NCBI GenBank assembly: GCA_028289545.1
Contig: JANQPG010000034.1
Location: forward strand, 1 to 64,000
Length of the DNA stretch: 64,000 nucleotides
Reading direction: 5' to 3'
From: Woeseiaceae bacterium
GTDB taxonomy: Bacteria > Pseudomonadota > Gammaproteobacteria > Steroidobacterales > Woeseiaceae
How positions within the stretch are numbered: the stretch's first letter is position 1; each line of letters starts with the position of its first letter. Position numbers and translations under genes: made by a program. Positions 46,985 through 55,029 of this stretch are shown here, in pieces. The notes under the pieces are model-generated. The model saw only the letters and a program-made list of their open reading frames with translations, searched no databases and was not told the DNA's origin.

Positions 46985-47628
46985 GCGCTTCGGGGACACT
47001 CAACGAGTGCTGTCCGTGGTCGGGCAAACCGGTGCAGGAGGATTCGACGACACACTATCGCGGTCGCCGGGTTGGATTTTGCAATCCGGGTTGTCGGGAC
47101 AAGTTCGAAGCGGCCGTCACTTCGTTCGACAGTCTGCTCGACGTCGAAGCGGAGGCCGCCGAACCGGTTTTCACACCCTACCGGCCTCGCCGTATGCGTT
47201 TTGCGGGCTATTGGCGCGCGGGTCACATTGACGTGAAGGCGTATTCGATTCAGCAAGTTGATGATCCGGCAAACCTGGCAAAACTCGTGTCGAGCGCCGA
47301 GCGCTATACACAAACCGTGCTGCCCGGGGCCGCAACGGAGTCCGGCGACGATCATGGTGCGGCGTACGCCATCGTGCACAAAGGCGAGGCTGGCTGCTGG
47401 CTCTTGATCCACTGGTGGGCGCATCAGGATATTGCGATGGCCCTGCTGGCATTCGCGGAGCACGACTCGACCGCGTTCTCGAGCCAGGCAGGCCGGCACT
47501 TCCATGCCTGCGTCTGGGAGCATGTGCTGATTCACCACGAGCGCAATGCCTGGGTGCGGCATGTGCTTGGCGGACGGCACAGCGTCCAGAACTACCTGGC
47601 GGACGTGATGGAACATGGCGACTACTGA
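46981..47628 (+). CDS. YHS-like metal-binding domain protein with novel C-terminal domain
   Basis: A 215-residue protein. Residues 8-52 read as a YHS-type domain: CCPWSGKPVQED, then YRGRRVGFCNPGCRDKF, with four cysteines positioned to bind a metal. The remaining ~150 residues have many Trp and His (CWLLIHWWAHQD, HFHACVWEHVLIHHERNAW) and match no family I recognise. ATG at 46981 is chosen because it sits in the DUF885 stop (ATGA) and gives a compact N-terminus. No signal peptide, so cytoplasmic. Metal handling is possible but unproven. Confidence 0.75.
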   Translation: MSASGTLNECCPWSGKPVQEDSTTHYRGRRVGFCNPGCRDKFEAAVTSFDSLLDVEAEAAEPVFTPYRPRRMRFAGYWRAGHIDVKAYSIQQVDDPANLAKLVSSAERYTQTVLPGAATESGDDHGAAYAIVHKGEAGCWLLIHWWAHQDIAMALLAFAEHDSTAFSSQAGRHFHACVWEHVLIHHERNAWVRHVLGGRHSVQNYLADVMEHGDY

Positions 47629-48109
47629 GGCCGTCGTCGTCAGGCAGTTCCGGCGCGACGACGCTTGCGAGCTACTGTCGTTAATGAAGCGCCTCGCGAC
47701 ATTCGAGCGCTACATCGACGACTTTCGCGTATCGGAAGACGACCTGTGCCGGCACGGCCTCGGTGATCAGGCTCTGTTTCAGGCGTTCGTGGCCGAAGAG
47801 GTTGCAACGCAGCGACTGGTGGGTATGGCCGTGACCTACGTCATACCGTGGACCTACGACCGGCGGCCGACACTGGTGCTGAAGGAGCTCTACGTCAGTG
47901 AGGATGCTCGCGGCCTCGGCGTTGGCCGGCGTCTAATGACCGTTGTGGCGCAGCGCGCGGAGTCGATCGGCGCCGGACAGCTCAAATGGACCGTGTTGCC
48001 GGACAACACGGTGGCTCAGCAGTTCTACCGGTCGCTCGGTGGCCGCCCCGATGCCGACTGGATGCCGTGGCAAATGGATGCCGCTGAGCTCAAGAGGCTA
48101 GCCGGCTAA
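47615..48109 (+). CDS. GNAT-family N-acetyltransferase
   Basis: A 164-residue GNAT enzyme. The acetyl-CoA motif is LKELYVSEDARGLGVGRRLM (Q/RxxGxG/A as RGLGVGR), followed by the C-terminal NTVAQQFYRSLGGRPDADWM typical of spermidine- or diamine-type acetyltransferases. It acetylates a small amine or a protein amino group; the substrate is unknown. It overlaps the preceding gene by 14 bases and closes the five-gene operon. Confidence 0.9.
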   Translation: MATTEAVVVRQFRRDDACELLSLMKRLATFERYIDDFRVSEDDLCRHGLGDQALFQAFVAEEVATQRLVGMAVTYVIPWTYDRRPTLVLKELYVSEDARGLGVGRRLMTVVAQRAESIGAGQLKWTVLPDNTVAQQFYRSLGGRPDADWMPWQMDAAELKRLAG

Positions 48110-48129
48110 GGTGCCGCAGGCTGCAGGAT

Positions 48130-49050
48130 TCAGGGCTGTTCCCAGAAGATCGAATAGGCCAGACCGAGCGTCGGGTTTCTGACTGCCATACTGTAGAAGT
48201 AGTAAGCATCGGGGAGTGCCAGGCCGCTATATCGTTTCTCGTCGAGCCTCAGCAGTTCGGTTCGCATGCCGGCAAAAAGACTTCGTGCCTCGCGTATAGC
48301 ATTACGGTATCCCTTGTCGCCAAGGACGTCGTCACCGGGAGAGTAATGTCCACTGATCTTGTCGACGATGTTGTCCGTGAGGCTCGAGCTGTGGTCCTGA
48401 AAATCGGCAAGCTTGACCTCCTCGAGCGTGCGAAGCTGGCCTTGCAGGCGGGCGGGTACGGTTGACGGCGAGAAGTAGTCGGCGTCTACGAGCACGACGA
48501 TCCGCAGCATCCGCGTCGGCAACTCCGTAAATACATCGACCCGGCCCGACCCCGGGCTATCGGAACTGACTCCGCGCATGTAGCTGCGGATGATAAAGCA
48601 GCCGTCGCGATGCCATTTTTCGCGGCTCCGGCACGCCTGATGAAGGCGTACCCTCTTTCGCGTGTAGCCTTTGTTGTCGGTGGCATGTGCTTCGGGACGT
48701 TCGTGTTCCGCCTTGCGCAAGGCAAAATGGTTCAACTCCCATTCAGGCATGTGTTCGCCGGGAAGCATGTCGTGCTTGATCCTCAGCGAGGCCGGGATCG
48801 ACTGAACGTGGCGGTTGAAGTAAAGACGCTCCGCCGGGCGGTAATACAGCGACCCGTACGGGTCTACGTAAGCAAAGTGTGTCGCTGTCTCGGCGACATA
48901 CGGGAACTTTGCCCAGAGATCCATCTGGTTCTCGACCGCACGCCGAATAATCTTGCTGCGATGGCCTTTTTTGGGCAGACGGAGGGCGGCCGCCAGTCGA
49001 TCCAGGCGGCTCAAAAAGCGCGCGTTGCAGCGCAGAGAGACGTTGGCCAT
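48130..49050 (-). CDS. Unrecognised 306-residue protein with possible ribbon-helix-helix start
   Basis: I do not recognise this protein. Residues 3-45 (NVSLRCNARFLSRLDRLAAA, KIIRRAVENQ) have the strand-helix-helix rhythm of a ribbon-helix-helix DNA-binding domain, which would suit control of its own divergent promoter. The rest is mixed alpha/beta with no signal peptide or membrane helix; segments such as RIVVLVDADYFSPSTVPARL look like a core strand with a polar turn. AAGGTGA precedes the ATG. Upstream is an AT-rich region, unlike neighbouring DNA, shared with the divergent small gene and the 2TM protein. Its codon use includes more A/T-ending codons than the adjacent operon, hinting at transfer. 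Confidence 0.75.
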   Translation of the reverse strand: MANVSLRCNARFLSRLDRLAAALRLPKKGHRSKIIRRAVENQMDLWAKFPYVAETATHFAYVDPYGSLYYRPAERLYFNRHVQSIPASLRIKHDMLPGEHMPEWELNHFALRKAEHERPEAHATDNKGYTRKRVRLHQACRSREKWHRDGCFIIRSYMRGVSSDSPGSGRVDVFTELPTRMLRIVVLVDADYFSPSTVPARLQGQLRTLEEVKLADFQDHSSSLTDNIVDKISGHYSPGDDVLGDKGYRNAIREARSLFAGMRTELLRLDEKRYSGLALPDAYYFYSMAVRNPTLGLAYSIFWEQP

Positions 49051-49191
49051 CGAACTTCACCTTAAAGCCATTTGTACTACATATTGTAATACATATTTCC
49101 GTAAATACCTGTTTTAAATAAATAATATCTTTTAGTTACATAATATACTAAGTGTTATTCTGGGCGCGTGTAAAACAAAAGGAGCAGTTCC
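49051..49191. promoter_or_regulatory. AT-rich divergent control region
   Basis: Bases 49075-49160 are strikingly AT-rich for this window, with tracts such as TAATACATATTTCC and TTTAAATAAATAATAT. It separates the 306-residue gene from the plus-strand small gene. It probably contains both promoters, and it marks this segment as compositionally foreign. Confidence 0.6.
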
Positions 49192-49332
49192 ATGAGACCA
49201 ACCAGTCTCGCAGAAGAAGACAGGCACGCGTCGTTTCGCTTGCCGGCAAACCTGCTACTTACAACAGGCGTCGAGAGGGGCGCGCACACCGCAATCAGGA
49301 GGGTAAAGCTCGGGGATGACGGCATCTGGTAG
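49192..49332 (+). CDS. Possible 46-residue small protein
   Basis: A short frame starts at ATG 49192, with a strong ribosome site (AAAAGGAG, 7 bases upstream) and an AT-rich promoter-like region before it. The product begins MRPTSLAEEDRHASFRLPAN and ends VKLGDDGIW. The stretch ASFRLPANLL faintly recalls the first strand and helix of ribbon-helix-helix proteins, but it is too short to be a complete domain. It could be a genuine small regulator, a leader, or a relic. It precedes the 2TM protein gene by 155 bases on the same strand. Confidence 0.45.
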   Translation: MRPTSLAEEDRHASFRLPANLLLTTGVERGAHTAIRRVKLGDDGIW

Positions 49333-49368
49333 CCGGATTTTTTCAAGGTTCGCCAGATTTTGGAGAAG

Positions 49369-49381
49369 GAAGGTCACCTTC
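49369..49381. promoter_or_regulatory. Operator-like palindrome GAAGGTCACCTTC
   Basis: A perfect 6-bp inverted repeat with a single central base lies between the small gene and the 2TM protein gene. It could be a regulator site for the downstream gene. Position is the only support. Confidence 0.3.
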
Positions 49382-49487
49382 ATGGCATCACCCCCAGGTC
49401 ACGGATCGGCCTGAAACAGAGCAAAGAGATCCATTCCGTTTGTGGCATTTGCGCGTTTGCCTTTCGTCGCCCGAGAGGGGATGAAAC

Positions 49488-50270
49488 ATGCAATACCACA
49501 TTAACCGCTTGCTAGTCGTCCTTGCACTCATGGTGACGGCGACAACCACATCGATGGTTTCCGTCTTTTTGGAAACCGGTAGCTACCAACTCGACAGTAC
49601 AACAGTCCTGTTGATTTCCGTCATTGCACTCGCAATCTCCAAAGTCATCTCGGTTCTTGCAGGTCTTCTGTCCTGTAGCCGCACGTTTCGCCGTTTGACC
49701 GATCCGCGCGCTGTTGCCGAGGGCTTCTGGATCGAGCGCGTGGAGGAGGAGTCGGGAGCTACGACGTTTTCGGTGCTGTCCATCGACTACAACCCTTTCA
49801 GCGAGGGTTACACAATCGATATCAGCAGTTTCGATCGCGACGGCAACGACATACGGTCCATAAAAGCCTCCAACCTCGACTTCCGTTCGGGTTTCAAGAA
49901 GGTCGTGTACGACTTCAAGGGTACCGACAAGTCGACTGCGGGCCTGCACGTTCGAGGGTACGGCAGCCTCGAGTTCAAGGATCGGCACTTCGGCCGCTAC
50001 AACTTCGCCAGCGGTTCGTTTATCGATTCGGCCACCGGCGAAATTCGCTCGGTAACCCTGCGCCGTCTGCGCCCGGACGAAATTGCAGAGGTTCTGACCG
50101 AGGATGAGCTTGTGAGAGACCCGCTGCCGCGCGTGACGAACCCGTGGGGCCGCATCAAGCGCCAACCCTATAAAAACCACGACTTTCCGCGTATTGCGCT
50201 CGCGTTCTGGAAACACTCGGAGTCGCAACGCGCCAACCTCGAGGCTGTACTGGACGAAGCCGCCGTCTGA
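49488..50270 (+). CDS. Two-helix membrane protein with beta-rich cytosolic domain
   Basis: A 260-residue protein of no family I can name with certainty. Two membrane helices lie at about 7-28 (RLLVVLALMVTATTTSMVSV) and 39-62 (LLISVIALAISKVISVLAGL). After a basic loop (CSRTFRRLTDPR) comes a beta-rich domain from residue 77 (AEGFWIERVEEES, TFSVLSIDYNPFSEGY, GLHVRGYGSLEFKD, GRYNFASGSFIDSATGEI). This order, 2TM then a small beta-barrel, is that of Cap15/S-2TM-beta effectors of CBASS immunity and some sensor proteins, but no CD-NTase gene is here. The ribosome site is AGAGGGG, 8 bases before the ATG. A strong terminator follows. Confidence 0.7.
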   Translation: MQYHINRLLVVLALMVTATTTSMVSVFLETGSYQLDSTTVLLISVIALAISKVISVLAGLLSCSRTFRRLTDPRAVAEGFWIERVEEESGATTFSVLSIDYNPFSEGYTIDISSFDRDGNDIRSIKASNLDFRSGFKKVVYDFKGTDKSTAGLHVRGYGSLEFKDRHFGRYNFASGSFIDSATGEIRSVTLRRLRPDEIAEVLTEDELVRDPLPRVTNPWGRIKRQPYKNHDFPRIALAFWKHSESQRANLEAVLDEAAV

Positions 50271-50300
50271 CGCCCCGCCCGGGTTGGGCTGCTTTCACCT

Positions 50301-50328
50301 GCCGCCGGTCGCCCGGCGGCTTTTTTTT
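50301..50328 (+). terminator. Strong rho-independent terminator
   Basis: A perfect 8-bp stem (GCCGCCGG / CCGGCGGC) with a TCGC loop is followed by eight T. It lies 30 bases after the 2TM protein gene. Confidence 0.93.
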
Positions 50329-50429
50329 GCCGCCCGCTGTGGCCTGCGATAACGTGCCGTCCGCGGGACTGCGTTATGCTCCTTCCTCCCGCGGGAGCGA
50401 GCGGTTCCCCGGCTGCAAGCGAGGGCGCA

Positions 50430-51566
50430 ATGACGGTACAAAAAACACTCTTTTCGCTGATCTTCCTGCTCGGCAGCACTCTGTCGGCGGCGCAGGCGCC
50501 TGACGATGGAAACGGCGACGGACTCGATGAGCGCCTTGTCGAATTCGGGGAATTTGTCAGGGAATTTCGCCGCGAGAAAAAAATACTTAGCCTGTCGGTT
50601 GCGGTCGTCAAGAACGGCGAAATCGTGTTTGCTGAAGGGATTGGCTGGCAGGACCATGACGCCGAGGAGCCGACGACGGCCAGGACCTCCTACCTGGTTG
50701 CGTCGATCAGCAAGACGTTCGCCGCTGCCACCCTGCTTGCGATGGACGCCGACGGGCATATCGATCTGGATGATGATTTCACGACCCTGAGCGACTGGTC
50801 CGGACGTTGCGAATGGCTTGCGGGTAGCGGCATCATTTTCGGCGGTGGCGCCCTCGACGACGGTACCGTGGTCGAGCCCGTACGCTGCGACGTCCCGATC
50901 AGCCTGCGCGAGGTTCTGCAGCACCGCGTGCAGGGTGAGCCCGGCAGCAGCTTTCTTTACAACCCGGTCGTGTTCGGCCGCCTGTCGAACTGGGTCGAGG
51001 AAAACACCGAGCAGAGCTATCGCGACTGGATGTATCGATACGTCATCGATCCGGGAGGGCTCGACTCGCTGGCGGCCGGCTGGCGCGATCCCGGCAAAGG
51101 CATCGCATTGACGCAGCTGGCGCCGCCCTTCCGCTTCGATCCCGACGACAACGACGGGATTGCGCCGTCGCCGCTGCCCAACCCGGAACTCAACGCCAGC
51201 TCCGGCGTGATTGCCAGTGTGCTGGATCTGGCCCGGTACTCCATTGCGCTCGACGAGGGCAGGATTCTGCCGGCCGAACTTCGCGAGCGTATGTGGACGC
51301 CGCCCGAGGATTCAGACGGGAGCCCCGCCCCCTATGCGTACGGTTGGTACGTGCAGAACTGGCAGGGCCATCGGCTCGTCTGGCACGGGGGCTGGTGGCC
51401 GGATGCGTATGCCGGAATGCTCCTCAAAGCGCCCGACGACGGAGTTGCGCTCATCGCACTGGGCAATACGGATGGTCTGCACTGGGGTAATGCGCTGAAC
51501 CGGGCCGAAGTCGAAAAATCGGCGCTGGCGGAGAAGTTTCTGGAGCTGTTCGTCGCAGAACGCTAG
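50430..51566 (+). CDS. Serine hydrolase of the class C beta-lactamase-like family
   Basis: A 378-residue exported protein with a signal peptide (MTVQKTLFSLIFLLGSTLSA). Active-site motifs of the beta-lactamase/D-alanyl peptidase fold are present: SxxK at Ser92-Lys95 (SISK), a YxN-like tyrosine in SSFLYNPVVFGRLSNW, and HGG in LVWHGGWWPD, which replaces KTG. Members hydrolyse esters, amides or D-amino acid peptides; the substrate cannot be told. A true beta-lactamase is unlikely. GAGGG precedes the ATG at 50430, which I prefer to an in-frame start at 50376. Confidence 0.88.
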   Translation: MTVQKTLFSLIFLLGSTLSAAQAPDDGNGDGLDERLVEFGEFVREFRREKKILSLSVAVVKNGEIVFAEGIGWQDHDAEEPTTARTSYLVASISKTFAAATLLAMDADGHIDLDDDFTTLSDWSGRCEWLAGSGIIFGGGALDDGTVVEPVRCDVPISLREVLQHRVQGEPGSSFLYNPVVFGRLSNWVEENTEQSYRDWMYRYVIDPGGLDSLAAGWRDPGKGIALTQLAPPFRFDPDDNDGIAPSPLPNPELNASSGVIASVLDLARYSIALDEGRILPAELRERMWTPPEDSDGSPAPYAYGWYVQNWQGHRLVWHGGWWPDAYAGMLLKAPDDGVALIALGNTDGLHWGNALNRAEVEKSALAEKFLELFVAER

Positions 51567-51613
51567 CGCACAGCGACTCACGGCGTTGTGTGTCGTTGCC
51601 GGAATGGGGGCTC

Positions 51614-51641
51614 AAAAAAAGGGCCCCTGACGGAGCCCTTT
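51614..51641 (-). terminator. Terminator of the minus-strand TonB receptor gene
   Basis: Read on the minus strand, AAAGGGC and GCCCTTT pair around a 10-base loop, followed by a T-run. It lies 40 bases after the receptor stop. The plus-strand reading ends the serine hydrolase less well, since its T-run is shorter. Confidence 0.8.
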
Positions 51642-51681
51642 CATTGTGTGTCCGTAACGGACTCGAGTCTGGTCTGCTTGC

Positions 51682-54678
51682 CTAGAAGCCGGCCGCGTAG
51701 TCGACACCCACGTAGAAGAACCGTCCGACGGCACTGACCGGGTAGAAGGTGGCGCCAATGTCCGGCTCCCGGTCGGCAATGTTGTTGACGCCGCCGTAGA
51801 ACGACCAGGTCTCGTTCGGATCGAAGCGGAACTGGATGTTCTGCACCAGCTGCTCCTCGAACTCGAGGAACTGGGGATCGGCGATGTCCGGACTGGCCTC
51901 GATCGTCTCGCGGCTGTAGCGCAGCGTCTTGTCGAACCAGTTGAGCGCGTAGTTCACCGAAATCGGGCCGCGGTTCCACAGCACGTTGAAGGCGGCCTGG
52001 TATTCCGGCACCTGTACACCGTTCGACGGATTCGCTTCGCCCAGATCCTGATCGGGATCCGCGCCCGGCAGGTTGACGAAGGTCAGGTCCTCGAGCTTGT
52101 TACCGATGATGCGGAAGTTGAATGTGCCAATGTCCGCTGATGCCCCGAAGTTCGCCGGGTCGAGCAGGTAGTTCAAGGTAATGTCGAAACCTTCGGTTCT
52201 GAACTCCGCGACGTTGACCGACTGCTGCGTAAAGCTCGTAATGCCGCCCGCGGTCTGGTCGCGCTCGATCAGGCCACAGAACTGGTTGTCGAGCGTCGGC
52301 AGGTCGACACACAGGTCCGCTGCGACCTGAGGCAGCGCCGTGTTGATGGCGTCGATCAACTCGATCTCGTACCAGTCAACCGCAATCGTAAAGTTTTCGA
52401 TAAACCGCGGTCGCAGGATGACGCCGATGGTCAGCGTGTCGGCCACTTCTTCCGTCAGGTTCTCGTTGCCTCTGACCGTGCCGGCAACATTGGAGGAGTT
52501 CGGGTCGACAAACGTGGTCGGGTCGACGCCGAAGCTGTTCAGGAGTTGAGCGCAGTTAGCCGCGCGAAACTCCGTGCCTTCGTCGAGTTCCGCAATGTCG
52601 CAGGGGTCGGTGATGAACTGAAAGGTCTGGCCACCCGGATCGAACAGCTCGCTAATGTTCGGCGCACGCGTGGCCTCCGCTATGGTTGCCCTGAACGTAA
52701 TGTCGTCGATGGGCGACCATACCGAACCAATCTTCCAGGTCGTCGCTTCGCCGATCGTCGAATAATCGGAGTAGCGGATGGCGGCATCCAGTGAGAGTAC
52801 CTCCGCGCCGGGTGCACCCAGCAAGAGCGGCACGTCGATTTCGGCGAACACCTCACTGACGTCGTAGTCGCCGCCTTCGGGCACCAGGTCGTTGCCGAAA
52901 GTGAGTCCCAGCTGATCTTCGATCGGCGGATTGCTTCGGCTCTCTTCTTCGCGCCACTCGAACCCGGCCGCGTAGCCTATCGACCCGGCGGGGAGCTCCA
53001 GCCAGTTGTCCGAGTCGCCGGAAACGTAGGCCTGAAACACATGCTGGGTCACCTTCGCCTGCGACAGACTGTCGGTCATGATCCATGCCGCCGCCTCAGG
53101 CGACACGGCGCCGTTGCCGAGGATGTTGAGCGGGACGCAGCCGCTGTTGGGTCCAGGGGTGAACGAACCCGCCCAGGTGCCCGGCAGCGGGTCGTAATCG
53201 CCGACGGGCAGATTCGCAGGTTGCGCGCTCGGGTCGAGATTGGAGCGGCAGACGGGTTGATTGGTTGCCGGGTCGATCACAGCGTCCAGCGCTGCCGCGA
53301 AGCGGTCGTTGTAGCGGTTGTTGCCGATGTTATTGTCGACCTCGGACTCACCGTACACATACGATGCTTCGTAGCGGAGATTGCTGGAGATATCGCCTTC
53401 GATGCCGACGACCGTGCGAAACGTGTCGCGAGTAATGTCCTCGCTGCGCACGCCCAGATCGACGTGATCGCGCGAGACGAAGTAGGCGCCGCCAAAATCG
53501 TTACCGGTCGTGGCCGCCAATATGTTCGGGGGCGTAAACGCGTAGTCGTTTTCCAGCTGCAGGAAAAAATCGAAGGTCGGGCTCGATTCCGTAAACGCCT
53601 CCGTCCGCGAGAACTTCACTTCGCCGAATAGATTCAACGCGCTGCTGAACTCGTAACTTGCAAACAGGTTGGCCGTGTAGCGCTCTTCCTCGGGCAGCAG
53701 GTCGCCCACGTAGACGTCCAGCGGTGTGCCGTCGCCACCCTGCGAGTTGAACGGTATGATGAATGGGATCGTGCCCGGGTCCCAGGCTGTATCGTCACCG
53801 TTGAAACTGATGATGCCGTTGATGGCGTCGTCGAGGCCGGTGTAGACCGCGCCGGCGAGCGAGGAATCGTTGAAGCGAATATCCCGCAGTGGTATCTCGT
53901 CCGGTACGTTGGGATCGTCACCGTTCAATTCGGCGGGGTTGTTGACGAAGATCTGGCGCCCACCGCCGGCCGCGAAGTCACGGTCGACCCCTCTCAAGCG
54001 ATCTTCCTTGTTGTATTCGAAAGAGCCCGTAATGTTGCCGCGCCCTCCGGCGAAGTTCGTTCCCGCCAGAATGCTGAAACGGACGTTGTCGGTATCCGAA
54101 TCGCCCGACTGGCCGGCGCGGACCTTGGCTCGAATGCCCTCGAAGTCTTTTTTGAGAATGAAGTTGACGACGCCCGATACCCCGTCGGCACCGTAAATGG
54201 CGGACGCGCCGCCGGTTTGTACTTCGACGCGCTCGATCAGGTCGATCGGGATCGTGTCCACGTCGACCGCGGCGGTACCCGGCAACGCGCCAACGTGGCG
54301 GCGGCCGTCGACCAGGATAAGTGTTCGGTCGACCCCCAGGTTGCGAAGGTCGAGCAGCGACAATCCCGTGCCGCCGATAAAAGCGTTGGTGCCCGCGGCG
54401 TCGTTGCCGTCGAGCGATCCGGTGAGCGCCGGCAGCTCCTTCAGGAAGTCCGTCACGTTGGTGGAGCCGGCAAACGCAATGGCCTCCGAGTCGACCGAGA
54501 TCACCGGGTTTGAAAACGCATAGTCCGGTTTCTGGATACGCGAACTCGTGACGATAATTTCTTCCAGCTGTTGTTCGTCCCCGTCCTGCTGAGCGTAGAC
54601 GGGGCCGGCGATCAACGGCAGCGCCGCAAAGAGCGGCACGCCGTAATGCCATCGTTTACGACTAGTTGATTCCATCAT
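51682..54678 (-). CDS. TonB-dependent outer-membrane receptor
   Basis: A 998-residue receptor. The signal peptide ends near PVYAQ; the TonB-box region is LEEIIVTSSRIQKPDYAFSN. The plug has TLILVDGRRHVGALPGTAAV, DLIERVEVQTGGASAIYGAD and GVVNFILKKDFEG. The long barrel ends GRFFYVGVDYAAGF. This is the large Oar-unrelated, peptide/carbohydrate-type TBDT group common in marine gammaproteobacteria; the ligand is unknown. I chose ATG at 54678 because AAGGGAA lies about 8 bases upstream; an in-frame ATG at 54702 is possible. Its plug closely resembles that of the truncated receptor at the right edge of the window. Confidence 0.93.
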   Translation of the reverse strand: MMESTSRKRWHYGVPLFAALPLIAGPVYAQQDGDEQQLEEIIVTSSRIQKPDYAFSNPVISVDSEAIAFAGSTNVTDFLKELPALTGSLDGNDAAGTNAFIGGTGLSLLDLRNLGVDRTLILVDGRRHVGALPGTAAVDVDTIPIDLIERVEVQTGGASAIYGADGVSGVVNFILKKDFEGIRAKVRAGQSGDSDTDNVRFSILAGTNFAGGRGNITGSFEYNKEDRLRGVDRDFAAGGGRQIFVNNPAELNGDDPNVPDEIPLRDIRFNDSSLAGAVYTGLDDAINGIISFNGDDTAWDPGTIPFIIPFNSQGGDGTPLDVYVGDLLPEEERYTANLFASYEFSSALNLFGEVKFSRTEAFTESSPTFDFFLQLENDYAFTPPNILAATTGNDFGGAYFVSRDHVDLGVRSEDITRDTFRTVVGIEGDISSNLRYEASYVYGESEVDNNIGNNRYNDRFAAALDAVIDPATNQPVCRSNLDPSAQPANLPVGDYDPLPGTWAGSFTPGPNSGCVPLNILGNGAVSPEAAAWIMTDSLSQAKVTQHVFQAYVSGDSDNWLELPAGSIGYAAGFEWREEESRSNPPIEDQLGLTFGNDLVPEGGDYDVSEVFAEIDVPLLLGAPGAEVLSLDAAIRYSDYSTIGEATTWKIGSVWSPIDDITFRATIAEATRAPNISELFDPGGQTFQFITDPCDIAELDEGTEFRAANCAQLLNSFGVDPTTFVDPNSSNVAGTVRGNENLTEEVADTLTIGVILRPRFIENFTIAVDWYEIELIDAINTALPQVAADLCVDLPTLDNQFCGLIERDQTAGGITSFTQQSVNVAEFRTEGFDITLNYLLDPANFGASADIGTFNFRIIGNKLEDLTFVNLPGADPDQDLGEANPSNGVQVPEYQAAFNVLWNRGPISVNYALNWFDKTLRYSRETIEASPDIADPQFLEFEEQLVQNIQFRFDPNETWSFYGGVNNIADREPDIGATFYPVSAVGRFFYVGVDYAAGF

Positions 54679-55029
54679 GGGTCTGTTCCCTTGTTTAAGC
54701 ATCGGAGGTGGGCCGGCACAGCACAGCGGGTCGACGAGAGGCGCTCGACGACCGACAGCAGCTATCCCACAGGCTCCCCCGCTTGCAGGTGTGTGTGACT
54801 ACTAAGCCACATGTGATAAGACAAATCTGACGCTATCAACGCTAATTCGGCGAGGGAAAGACGGGTTGGTTATTTTCGGCTGTAAGTATTCCGTTCGGAA
54901 TGTGCCGGAAGAACCCAACCAAATGATTGGAACTTTCTTCTTACAACCGTAAGGGTATGCTTGGGGCTGCACGCAGATGGTGCGCGCGCGTATGTCGACA
55001 AAAAGCGTGATATCGGGGAGGGTGAGCCC
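54679..55029. other. 350-base divergent region with a long hairpin
   Basis: No gene is seen here apart from the short leader that begins at 55030. A branched or long imperfect hairpin occupies 54864-54920 (separate finding). The region must hold promoters for the TonB receptor (minus) and the leader/MscS transcript (plus). Confidence 0.5.

Noticed and set aside
49155-49346. A minus-strand frame of 63 codons across the small-gene region
   Set aside because: No ribosome site upstream, and it runs antisense to the better-supported 46-codon frame.
49384-49416. A 10-codon frame after a GAAGGAAGG sequence
   Set aside because: The purine run may act as a ribosome site, but ten codons with no conservation data cannot be supported as a gene.
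50430-51566. A true class C beta-lactamase
   Set aside because: SxxK is present but the KTG box is replaced by HGG, and the context gives no sign of resistance; the general serine hydrolase name is safer.
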